Shown here one piece after another: positions 1 to 10,247 of a DNA stretch of 64,000 nucleotides. The stretch is taken from NCBI GenBank assembly GCA_003550325.1, contig QKWP01000249.1, positions 115,052-179,051 on the forward strand, in the 5' to 3' direction. The notes beneath the pieces are model-generated. The model saw nothing but the letters and a program-made list of their open reading frames with translations. It ran no database searches and was not told the origin of the DNA. Within the stretch, counting starts at the first letter, position 1; every line of letters begins with the position of its first letter. Source of the stretch: Gigaspora rosea. Lineage: Eukaryota; Glomeromycota; Glomeromycetes; Diversisporales; Gigasporaceae. The position numbers and the translations under genes were made by a program.

Positions 1-231
1 TGAAATCTTTTACTGAACTACAATATAATTCAAAATATTTCGCAAAAAATATTTTGAAATATTTTATTTCAAAATGATTTGAAATATTTTCAATTATTTT
101 AGACCTGGAAAACCAAGCTGGATCAGTATATCTGTAACCTGGGTCATATCAAGGGCATATTGAACGTATTGGACTATATTTTGAAATATTTCGAAAATTT
201 GTTTAATGTTACAAAATCAGATAAATTAGAT

Positions 232-310
232 TTTTTTTCATTTTGTTTTTTGTTTTCATTTTGTTTTTTGTTTTCATTTTGTTTTTTGTTTTCATTTTGT
301 TTTTTCTTTA
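232..310. repeat. 18-bp T-rich tandem repeat
   Basis: About four copies of an 18-bp unit (TTCATTTTGTTTTTTGTT) stand in the left arm of the palindrome. The right arm (about 2050-2095) has fewer copies, so the array changed length after the arms formed. The in-frame FCFLFSFCFLF peptide is a by-product and not a gene. Confidence 0.8.
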
Positions 311-512
311 TTTATTTTTTTAATTTTTTTTATACTTTACAAAAATACTAGACTTTTGCAAGAAAACCAACAACTATTCAGCACTTTATAAGAACACTAA
401 TTTGACTTTGCACACCAACTCAGACTTCTAACACTTTGCAAGAACACAACTAATTTCTTTAGCAATTTCTAAATTTCCAAGAATGCTTCTTTAAAGAGAT
501 GATTTAGTTTGG

Positions 513-562
513 CACAAGTTTTCACAAGTTTTCGCAAGTTTTCACAAGTTTTTGCAAAGTTT
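513..562. repeat. 10-bp tandem repeat CAAGTTTTCA
   Basis: Four to five imperfect copies of CAAGTTTTCR lie in the left arm of the palindrome; only about two remain in the mirror position near 1827-1850. Confidence 0.7.
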
Positions 563-2360
563 CGCTTTATTTATTTTTTTGTTTAACATTTTTTGTTTTT
601 TGTTTTTTTTTTAATCTTTTTTATTAATTTATTTTATTCTAGCACTTTGTGAGAACACTAACCTCTCTAGCACTTTGCAAAAACATATTTAGAAGTGTTT
701 AAAAAAAGGAGAAACTAAGGTGATAGTCAAAACAAAAGATATAGCTGAAGCAAAAACGATAGTTAAAACAAAGAAGCAAAGATAATAGCTAACTGTGGGG
801 TGTGTAAATTAAGTAAATAAATGTGTAGAGTTAGTTTTTTATTTTTTTTCTACAAATAGTAATAGAATTAGATGCGACAAAGCGCGAAAGTAGTTAAAAT
901 AATATGTAATAATGTAAAAATAATACTGTAAAGAATATAATATAATATATAATAAAATATGTAATATTTATTAAAATATATTTAATTTAAAAATGTAATA
1001 TATATAATATATAATGATAATAAAAAATATAAAATTTTATATTAAATCGTAAAAATTTTAAAAAAGTTTGAAATTTTGCGAATTATTGCGAAATATTGCA
1101 AAATATTGCAGATTTATATGACAATATACAAAATATTACTTCCTGTGACCCCTGAAAGAGATAATTAAATAGAAGTTTGTATTGTTTTATTTGGTCTATT
1201 TCACAATATTTTATAATATAATTTGACCTTTCAGGGCACAGGAGGTAATAATTCGCATATTATCATGTAAATTTGCAATATTTTGCAATATTCTGCAATA
1301 ATTCACAAAAGTTTAAAATTTTTTAAAATTTTCACAATTTAAATAAAATTTTATATTTTTTTATCATTATTATACATTATATATATTACATTTTTAAATT
1401 AAATATATATTTTAATAAATATTACATATTTTATTATATATTATATTTTAATATTATACATTTTTTACAGTATCATTTTACATTACTACATATTATTTTA
1501 ACTACTTTTACACTTTGTTGCATCTTATTCCATTACTATTTGTAGAAAAAAATAAAATACTAACTCTATACACTTATTTTCACACACCCCACAGTTAGCT
1601 ATTATCTTTGCTTCTTTGGTTTAACTATTGTTTTTGCTTCAGCACTTTCGTTCTCTCTTTTTTCTAAACACTTCTAAAAAATAGGCTAGAGAAATCTAGT
1701 ATATTTTTGCAAAGTGCTAGAGATGTTAGTGTTTTTACAAAGTGCCAGAATAAAATAAATTAATAAAAATTAAAAAAAAAAACCAAAAAACAAAAAATGT
1801 TAAAAAAAATAAATAAAGCGAAACTATGCAAAAACTTGTGAAAACTTGTGCCAAACTAAATCATCTCTTTAAAGAAGCATTCTTGAAAATTTAGAAATTG
1901 CTAGATAAATTAGTTGTGTGTTCTTGTAAAGTATCAGAAGTCTGAGTTAGTATGCAAAGTCAAATTGGTGTTCTTGCAAAGCGCTGAATAGTTGTTGGTT
2001 TTCTTGCAAAAGACTAATTTTTGTAAAGTGTAAAAAAAATTAAAAAATAAACAAATAAAAGAAAAACAAAATGAAATCAAAAAACAAACCAAAAAAAGGT
2101 CTAATTTATAAAAGATCTAATCTGGTCTTGTAACGTTATACAAAATTTCAAAATATTTCGAAAATATAGTCCAATAAGCCCTTGGTATGAACAGGTTACA
2201 GATATACTTATCTAGCTTGGGTCTAAAATATTTTAAAAATATTTTGAATTATTTTGTACTAAAGTATTTTTGAAATTACTTCTGAAATGTTTTGAAATCT
2301 GCAGTTTGCAAGTTCTTTCAAAAAATTTCACAGATTTGCAAGATCTTTCGAAAGATTTCA

Positions 2361-3115
2361 CCACTATAAAAAAATAAAACCTTATATTAACTCTAACTAG
2401 TTTGGCTTTTGAGTAATTAAAATAAAGACAATTTGAAACAGTTTATAAGCTTTGAGTTGTGTGTATGATCTCTTATCTTTGTTTTTTTTTATCTTATATG
2501 AATATATGATTCAGTTTTTTTAACAATATTGAGCAGCTATAAAGTTTTTTATGATTAATTATTTACTTTGTCTATTTTGAGTTTCAAAAAAAAAAGAAAT
2601 CCCAGTAGACAGGTTATTTCTAAAAAAAATTAACAATCAAGGCTTTGACTGATCAAACACGATATATATGAATTTATATGATTTTCATATAAAATGACAA
2701 TTTTTGCATTACTATTAAACTTGTGTAATATTGAAGTTGGCCCCTCATAGTTTTACTAACCTCTAGGTTATACTAACCTAAAAATGTTTACTAATTAAAC
2801 TTGTAGTACATATCTTCAAATTGTAGAATCTTAATTTTTATAGTAAAATATAAACTTATAGAAATATTAATATTTTTGTAAATTTAGATATATAACATTT
2901 TTGCAAAATTTTTTGCTTGAATATAACTGCTTCTTAAAGAATTTTCTTTAAATAAAACCTCAAAAACCCTACTAAATAAGTAGATTTTAGGTATTTAATA
3001 ATCACTATAAAAATTTTAGCCCAAACAGATCAATATTACCAGTAACAGAGATATTTAGATTTTTTATTTTGCAACTATATTTGATTTCTTTTATAAACAA
3101 TTTTGGCACATGATA
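2361..3115. other. AT-rich non-coding stretch
   Basis: No coding frame, RNA gene or clear repeat border is seen between the palindrome and the hairpin family that follows. Confidence 0.6.
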
Positions 3116-3308
3116 CTTTATATGTTTTTGAAAATAGAAAATCTTTCATTAAAGAAATCTTTACAAGTTTTTGACCAAATTCAATAAAATTTTTTATTTT
3201 AATTCTAAAATATATAGAATTTAAATAAAAAATTTTCATCAAATTTGGTCAAGAACTTGTAGAGATTTCTTTGATGAATAATTTTTCTATTTTTAAAAAT
3301 GTATATTA
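3116..3308. repeat. MITE-like hairpin, copy 1
   Basis: A near-complete inverted repeat: the stem around TTTTTGACCAAATTC (3168-3182) pairs with the one around AAATTTGGTCAAGAA (3241-3255), and the outer arms contain GAAAATAGAAAATC and its mirror. The loop is near 3205-3225. It is non-coding and probably a miniature inverted-repeat element. Two further relatives follow. Confidence 0.75.
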
Positions 3309-3339
3309 CAAAAAAGCTATACTAAAATTTTTTACAAGA

Positions 3340-4080
3340 ACTTTTATTAAAGATACATCTATAAATTCTTAATCAAGTTCAATGAAAAATTTTTAATTTT
3401 AATTCTACAGATTAGTAAAGTTTAAATAAAATTTTTAATTAGATTTGGAAATAAAAGTTTCTACTTCTAAAAAAACTGATTTACAAAAAAATTTATATAT
3501 TTAGAAATTTTAGAAAGCAAAATTTTAACCTATACTTTATTAATTTTGTTAGTATGCAGTAACTTGTTTTATTTAAAATATAAAAATTAGAATGGTATAC
3601 TATAATTTTTTTTATCCTTTTCATTATAGAGAAATTCAAATCTAGAAGTGTTTTTGAAGTTACATTTAGAAAAAATCTTACAAAAACAGTTAAAGTCAAA
3701 CAAAAATTCTGTGAAAATATTATATATCAATTTTGCAAAAACATCAAAATCTTTATGAGTCTCTAATATTTTTCCATAAAAATTGAGATTTTATAAGTCA
3801 AAGTTATGTGCTACAAGGTTTATTAGTAAAAGTTTTTAGATTAGTATAACAGAATAGTTTATAAATTATCATCGAATTGTGGATTATTTTAAAAAGCAAA
3901 AAAATATATAATACAAAGAAGCTATATTAAAATTGTTTATAGAAACTTTTATCAAAAATATATATAAGTTTTTGACCAAATTTGATAAATTTTTTTATTT
4001 TAATTCTACTAATCCATAGAATTCAAATAAAAAAATTTTTATTAAATTTTATAAAAATAATATTAATAAAAGTTTTTAAA
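3340..4080. repeat. Two further degenerate copies of the 3116 hairpin family
   Basis: Copies at about 3340-3480 and 3935-4075 share with copy 1 the arm AACTTTTATYAAARATA, the central TTTTTATTTTAATTCTA and the mirrored arm. They are separated by AT-rich sequence without genes. Three relatives within 1 kb suggest local re-insertion or a broken tandem array. Confidence 0.6.
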
Positions 4081-4347
4081 AGTTAAAATATCTAAGTGAC
4101 AAAATTGAGATGATCCACATGTAGTATTGGGATATGCAATAAACTGTTTAACAAAACTATATACAGTACCATAAAAAAATTAATTATTAAAGATTTTTTT
4201 TGAATTTAATAATCAGGATAATAATCAAAGTAGTGACTAGATTATTTGTTACTTTTTATATATAATTTAATAGTAAAGAGTAACTGTATGTTTTTAGATA
4301 TCTAGAATGAATTGCTTTATTTTTCTTAATAATTTTAGAATAAATAA

Positions 4348-5555
4348 CAAGTACTATATATAAGAACTCTTTCCAATGATCCCTCGTACCAAATTTTTCA
4401 AGAACTCAGACCTATGAAAACTATGCAGTTAAAATATTTATACACAACAAAACTCTACCAAAGCTGCTGTTAGGTACAAAGTCCATTCACTGTATGTTCT
4501 GCGACTGAAATAGAGATAAAAAAGAATAGCAGACTTAAAAGCAAGGCACCTTGGCGGGCTTGGGTGCTATTGAGCAAAGACGTAGCAGAAAAACTCTGGA
4601 GCTTTGTCAATGCCTATGAATATGAAAATAGAAGTAGATACTTGGTTAAATATGTTATTCTGTACAGCGTAACTCTTACAACTTCTTTATTTTGGTACTC
4701 GTTTTCTGGTACTGCGACCATACACCCACTATCATATTCTCACTTAAAGTTTTTTTTCTGGAATTTTGGATGGAAAGTGTGAAATTCGGCATACTCTCTC
4801 CAAAAGATTGGCATTGTTGTTCCTATCCTAATTGGGAAGAAGGCATGCAGGTGGATAAACAGGAATGGATGTGTAATGAGACGTGGCACATAGGTGCAGA
4901 GATTAAATTCCAGATTGTTCCATTAGTTTCTTTTTTATATATAATACTCTGGCAAGGCGTTTTCTTGCGCAGTGTTATATAATTTTTATCACTAGAATAT
5001 TCTCGAATATTCTTCTGTTCTTTTCCTTTCTTTCTTTATTTTCTTTTTTTTCTTTTCTTTTTTCTTCGAGTTTATGTATGTTAGGCCATATTTTTTTTAT
5101 GCTTTTTTCATCTTGTCCTTTTTTATTTTGGTTTTTCGCTTAGGTTATGTAGTATTTTTCCCTTTTATTCTCTCCTTCTCTTTTCGTTTTCCTTGTTACC
5201 CTTTTTTTCAATTTGTTTTTTCTCTTTTTTCTTTAGTTGTATAACGCAGATATTAGTTAGATAACTATTCTGCCAGGATCTAGGTGGAAGTAGTTTATAA
5301 GGAACAAGGTGGTCATGATGGGCCATGGAACTTAGCTAATGATCTAGCAATAGAGGGTTTGGAAGAATCCCAGCAATAGTGAAGCTAATTCTACTCTGGC
5401 AGGCCACGGACAGGTGCTTTTAAGTAACTGGACAAGCTGTTTTTTAGATGTAAGGCTAGAAGAAGCTGGGGGTAGTAATAGCATTTGATAATGTAACTAA
5501 CCTACTATTATGAATAAAAAATGGCATAATCACTAGGCTAATATTAAAAAAAAAA
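4348..5555 (+). mobile_element. Retroposed element with poly(A) tail and 17-bp target duplication
   Basis: The element is bounded by a perfect 17-bp direct repeat AATTTTAGAATAAATAA at 4331-4347 and 5556-5572 and ends in CTAATATTA plus about 12 A. These are the marks of target-primed reverse transcription. The body has an overlapping pair of short frames (4564-4782 and 4692-4982), a long pyrimidine-rich middle (about 5020-5240) and a 3' part near 5260-5530. I do not recognise a protein. It could be a 5'-truncated LINE, a long SINE-like retroposon or a processed transcript. Its 3' end matches that of the tRNA-headed element at 25155-26462. Confidence 0.75.
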
Positions 5556-5572
5556 AATTTTAGAATAAATAA

Positions 5573-5874
5573 ATTTTAACTCTTTTATAATAATATTATG
5601 TTGAAAGCTTTAATATTAATTATAAATTTCAAGTTGACTCTGACAAAAATTCTGTTTCACACTATTGTAAACTATACTAAGAGATGTATTTTCATTATGG
5701 TCAAAAAATTTAATACTAGAATACAAAATTTTTAATATAACTTTGCTATTAAGGTATTTAAGCATTAATTTATGCTAAATAATTAAAAATAGTAAAGCTA
5801 TTCATTCTAGATAGCTAAAAACATACAAGTTATTATTCCATGGGTACTATGTAACAACTCGTGCTTTTTCTTCT
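5573..5874. other. Non-coding stretch
   Basis: AT-rich sequence; no gene or repeat boundary is supported. Confidence 0.5.
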
Positions 5875-5918
5875 AGGTTATTTTTATCGGTCTATATGTA
5901 GACCGATGAAAATAACCT
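5875..5918. repeat. 44-bp near-perfect hairpin
   Basis: AGGTTATTTTTATCGGTCTA is followed after four bases by its reverse complement with one mismatch. It may be a miniature element or a terminator-like structure; no neighbouring gene decides this. Confidence 0.75.
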
Positions 5919-6019
5919 GGTCAAAATTGTTATATACTTAAAATCTCTTTATTATAAGCATTTATTTATTAATTCAAATAAAAAAAAAATTCCATAATTT
6001 AATTTTAAAATAAAAAAAA

Positions 6020-6804
6020 AACATATACATAGCTAAAAATAATAATGAAAATGATAGTAAATTTCTTTTTCATTTGAATGACTATCATTAAAATCTTTAA
6101 TTTCTTCATAAGTCACAGGTGCAAAACAATTCGAAAGATCATTTAAAGCTGGTCTTAATTGTAATGAAGCTTTTTCAGAAGAAAGTCTAGGAATACATGA
6201 TAGCTTTCTTTGTGGTATTTGAGAAACATGAGGTTTGATCTTGTGATTTTCTAAAAGGTGCCTTAAATGGTGTATACAACTTTTTTAAACTATGCTGTAA
6301 TAGTAGTGATAGTAGTCTTTTTGATGGTACTCTTTTTGATAGTACTAACAATGATTTATGCAATGTTCTTAGGGATGATTTAAGCATTGTTCCTGGTGCT
6401 GATTTGTATGATGTTCCCAGTGATGATTCATATATTGTTCCCAGCGATTATTCGTGCAATGTTCCTGGCTATTAAAGTGTAATTTTATATTATTTGTGTT
6501 GGAATATAATTGATATTTCTGATTTAAAATTTCTTATTTCGTATTACTTACATACTGTCGTAATATAGAGTATTGTGTGTGAATTTGTTATTTGTGTTGG
6601 AATATAATTGACATTTCTGATTTAAAAATCTTGTATTACTTACCGGTGATAATTCATGCAATATTCCTGATAGTGATTTATTTGATGGTCCTAGTGATGA
6701 TTTGTAAAATGTTCCTGGTGATAATTCGTATGATAGCTCCATTGATAGTTCATACAATACTAGTGTCAATGATTCATATGTTGGTTCATGCGACTTTTTA
6801 GGTG
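6020..6804 (-). pseudogene. Repeat-encoding exons downstream of the recombinase (8-residue repeat), degenerate
   Basis: On the minus strand two blocks encode a degenerate 8-residue repeat of the form (S/L)GTxY(K/E)SS: exon A about 6804-6644 (residues such as SPGTFYKSSLGPSNKS) and exon B about 6474-6300. They are separated by a sequence with GT-AG intron signals: donor GGTAAGTAAT near 6643 and acceptor TTTAATAG near 6475. Exon B has a TAA where the repeat expects a Ser codon. After a frame change an open frame of about 80 codons continues to about 6020 (SCIPRLSSEKASLQLRPALN is part of it). The unit at DNA level is a 24-bp minisatellite. An acceptor-like TTATTTTAG precedes exon A, so it could be the tail of the recombinase gene upstream; this is inference. 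No family recognised. Confidence 0.45.
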
Positions 6805-7103
6805 CTAAAATAATGGCACTAATTAAAAAATCAAAAGAGTACTAAAACTCTAGTTTGATAAAATCTATTATCTTCATCATATTCTTCTTCCTCAAAATCC
6901 AAATAATTCTTCGCGTCTCCTGAAAAATATATAAATTCTTCGTATAGAATATTGTCAAGATCCAGAGGGATTAACATTGACATATTCATAAGCCTCTAGT
7001 CATCGTTTGAACTACTGTAGTTTCGAATTCCCTTCCTACTTCTATGTTTAGAAAATCCATACGATCATCTTCCGGCACATTTAAATCTTTAAGTCATTGA
7101 ATC

Positions 7104-8388
7104 TAGAGATGTGATCTGTTATCCATTTCCATCTGTTGTTACTATCCGGTTGGGAGATATCAAACCCGCCGGTAGAGCTATCAGGATAGTGAACGATAAT
7201 TATGAGTTAACAGCAAAGAAGTCCGGAGAGAGAATTATGAAGGAGTTTGGGTACTTTGGTGTAAAAGGAGTTGAATCGGGTGTAAGGGGTTAATAAGGGA
7301 TGAATCGGTATATAATTAAACAAAGGGGTTATCTAACAATATCAATCGTTAATCAGCAGAAACAATAAAACAATACAGTAGTTAAATAAATCTATCTATA
7401 GTCCTAAATGTATTGTCAATAAAACAATCAAATATTGGCTTATCGATAAGTGTATCAGTAGCAGTGTCAAAATAATCAAACAATAAATAAAATAACTAAT
7501 AAAACAAATAATAAAACAGCAGCGTAATGCTAACAAACAGTGTTGAGAATTCGATAATAAAAGTGTATATAAGTTTCCTTCAGCTTTGAAATGCCTACTA
7601 ACTTATATAGGGTCAAGGTTTATTATTAAACAAAGGATCAGATCGAAGTCTGAAGTCTTTATTAAAGGCAGAATTCGACCTTTAAATACATATTTTTAGA
7701 TACATAAATTAATTACAGTAGTCTATTCAAGAAAACTTTTAACCGTGGTCAACTTATTTTCAGAATCATTCGATTCTTTTCAACATCAATCCCTTCATTA
7801 ATCACATTAGTTGCAACCACGCCTTTGCCTTATTTAAAAGTTCCGTCTGCGAAAATGAAATTTTGAAACATATCGGCAGATTCCTGAAAATATTTGAATG
7901 CCTCTGGACATCCGAGATAGACTAAATAATCAAGTGTCACCATGAGACACGTACGGAAGTCTTCTTATTCAAGCGCGTTAGTGTAAATGGAGGCCAGATG
8001 ATGACAGTCGATCCATCTTCCGATTGATTATCGTATCTATAATAGACTTCGATCCAATCTTTAGTATGACGTCCCGATAAGGTAATAAGAAATGATATGT
8101 ATACATATAACAAAATAGGAAATAAAAGAGATATGTATATAGTAACAAATAAAGAAATAGAAAAGAATATTCGTATGTCAATCGGTCATCGATCAAATCG
8201 ATAATCGGGGTTTACGGTTTAAGAGTTCAGAGTGATCGACATAATTTGATTACAGGATACCGATAGGGCTATCAGAAAAGAAAAATTTTAATTTTTCAAG
8301 TATAACACTGTTTTCATATTAAAATCTGCGGATATCCATGGATTTTAATATAAAAACGGATAAAAACGGATAACGGATCACATCTCTA
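7104..8388. mobile_element. Non-autonomous hAT-like DNA transposon inside the recombinase gene
   Basis: The terminal inverted repeats TAGAGATGTGATCYGTTATC are at both ends, flanked by a perfect 8-bp target duplication ATTGAATC at 7096-7103 and 8389-8396. An 8-bp duplication and a TIR starting TAGAG fit the hAT superfamily. Removing the insert joins the recombinase frame from the HxxR box to the rest of the domain. CGGAT-type subterminal repeats occur near 8300-8380. No hAT transposase is present. The short frames 7111-7293 (+) and 7978-8196 (-) are not supported as genes. Confidence 0.9.
7735..7932 (-). pseudogene. Captured gene fragment inside the hAT-like element (helicase motif V-like)
   Basis: A minus-strand frame of about 60 codons with one TAA reads DYLVYLGCPEAFKYFQESAD and then VVATNVINEGIDVE. 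The second part resembles motif V of superfamily 2 helicases (VATNxxxEGID). The rest is not recognised. It may be a host gene piece carried by the transposon; the identification rests on one motif and is uncertain. Confidence 0.3.
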
Positions 8389-9789
8389 ATTGAATCGTAG
8401 TATGACGTAATGAGTGATTACATATCTTACGTCCATGTTCAAGGTTAATACTGGTAAGCTCAGCAATTTTTTGCATCATCATGTTCAATTTATTCGTTCC
8501 TATCTAGGATTTATTGAACCATATACCTTTATTTACATCTAAATATTTAAAAAAAAAGAAGAAAAAAATGTTAATAATAAATAAATTAAAAAAAATTAAA
8601 ACAAAAACAAGTGTATTAAACCCTTTAATGCTCATTGTTTCTAAAAAAATGAATCTCAAGCATCCACAGAGCGAAAAAATATAAAAAAAATACCCTCAAT
8701 TGGCTTAAAACGATTATTCACTTGATTAGGAGGAATAGAAATCTTGCGTGTGGAGCTTTTTCTGTATTTGTTTCGTTTCAAAGCCCCACTCTAATTGTTT
8801 TTTCATGGTTAAACGTAAGATAAAGTCCACTATCATCCCAACAAGAAATATCTTTGAATCGGATTCTTTCGGTGTTACTACTATGAAGACCACAAAGTAG
8901 CGACAGCCAAAAGAAAACCTGTCATGTCAAACTTTCATTATTCCCAACTTGCATTGACTCATGATTAAGTATTTGAGAAATTTCTTTAGCAGTTAATGGT
9001 GAGGCTTGGTCTGTTTCTTCCAAACCTTTACTTTGCAGTTTTTCTATCTTACCATCAAGTGTTCATAAAGCCTTGCTGAAATAGTACGAATCCCACAACT
9101 TGACTGGTTTGATTTTGCTATGTTCCTTTAAGTATCTAGCCACAGAAGCATAACAATTATGAATGCTTTCAGCCTTATAGTCCTTTCTATCCATACGTTT
9201 CAACCATGTAAGAAACTTGCACAAGAAGTCGTCCAATTCCATTAATGTCTCTATTTCCTCAATTCTTTTTTCATATTTATAATTTCACGGAATCTGTTGA
9301 TGGAATGTAGCCACTTAGAAGCACACTTATCCATATTCTCCATACGCGAAAGTTTTTGCAATTCAAAATCTCTGCTTTAGTTGGTGTGACATTATTATTT
9401 CGTGTGCTCTTTTTTTTTTAATTAAAAAAGATTGAAAAGATTGATAACGATATTTAAAAAACGAAAAATCGATCTATTGACTAAAATAAGAATCAAATTC
9501 TTAATTTAGAAAAGGTTATTAAATACTAACTGGATGTTTAATGAATTACATAATTGCACGTGTTGTACATCGTACCCATGAAATAATCCTGTTATTTAAT
9601 GGGTATCGGTAAATACAGTGCAGTTCATAGATTAATATCACTAGTCAAAATATTGCTACTTGTTATGACGAATGTTATAGGTTTTCAAGCTGAATGTACA
9701 ACGATTTTTATTGTCATTATTATAAGTCAAATGATTGCCATTTGGTAGCATTCGCTGCCACTCAGCAATCATTCGCCACTCTAAAAATC

Positions 9790-10165
9790 AGCATGAAATC
9801 GTAAATTGGAATCGAAATAGAATTTTCGTAACCATTCGTAAATAAATCGTTAAAAGTAGCACAGTACATTCGTTTTAAATCATTAAAATAGCCATAACAT
9901 TTGATTATTTAAATATCAAAATCGATAAAAAATCGAAATAGAATTTTCGTAACCATTCTAAATTGTTAAAAGTAGCACAGTACATTCATTTTAAATCATT
10001 AAAAATAGCCATAACAATCATTTATTTAAACATCAAAATCGATAAAAATTGAAACAAAAAATTTCATAACCATGTTAAAAGTAACACAATATATTTGTTT
10101 TAAATTGTTAAAATAGTTATAAAAATAGTTTATTTAAACATAAAATTGATAAAAATAGTTATAAA
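9790..10165. repeat. Subterminal tandem repeat, about 3 copies of ~117 bp
   Basis: Three units, each containing GAATTTTCGTAACCATT, AAAAGTAGCACAGTACATTC and ATCAAAATCGATAAAAA, follow one another and decay towards 10165. Placed just inside the proposed left end of the Tnp2 element, they may be transposase binding sites (inference). Confidence 0.7.
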
Positions 10166-10247
10166 TCGGGGTTAAAAGATACTACTACATAAAGCATTAT
10201 AAAATATATTAAAAAACAAAAAACTAAAAAAATTGATTTTCAAAAAA

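Larger units (their letters stand above)
1..2360. repeat. Giant palindrome (long-armed foldback element)
   Basis: The left arm (about 1-1158) is matched by its reverse complement in the right arm (about 1228-2360), around a 69-nt loop at 1159-1227. Clear paired landmarks are TGACCCCTGAAAG (1145-1158) with CTTTCAGGGCACA (1228-1240), and the block near 120-200 with the block near 2130-2225. The arms have diverged by scattered substitutions and by copy number of T-rich tracts. The left arm may begin upstream of the window. No protein-coding frame longer than low-complexity shadows is visible. It is most likely a foldback or long-terminal-inverted-repeat non-autonomous DNA transposon; a recent inverted duplication is the alternative. 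Confidence 0.85.
6850..9400 (-). pseudogene. Crypton-type tyrosine recombinase (DUF3504-like), broken
   Basis: Read on the minus strand, fragments assemble into a phage-integrase-fold recombinase of the Crypton/ZMYM-like kind. An N-terminal core-binding part lies near 9250-8930 (KFLTWLKRMDRKDYKAESIH). The catalytic part near 8930-8780 contains FFWLSLLCGLHSS, where the first catalytic Arg reads His. The HxxR box NHSLRHTTIQ lies near 8430-8395, a box III-like KHRS near 7040, and the catalytic-Tyr context IRNYSSSNDD near 7020-6995, followed by an acidic tail (DFEEEEYDED). The catalytic activity would be DNA strand exchange. It is dead: several TGA/TAG stops, at least two frameshifts, and a 1285-bp hAT-like insertion between the HxxR box and the Tyr. 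Some stops and the Arg-to-His change fit C-to-T decay of CpG (inference). Confidence 0.8.

Noticed and set aside
160..351. Plus-strand frame with FCFLFS repeats
   Set aside because: Pure by-product of the 18-bp T-rich tandem repeat in the palindrome arm.
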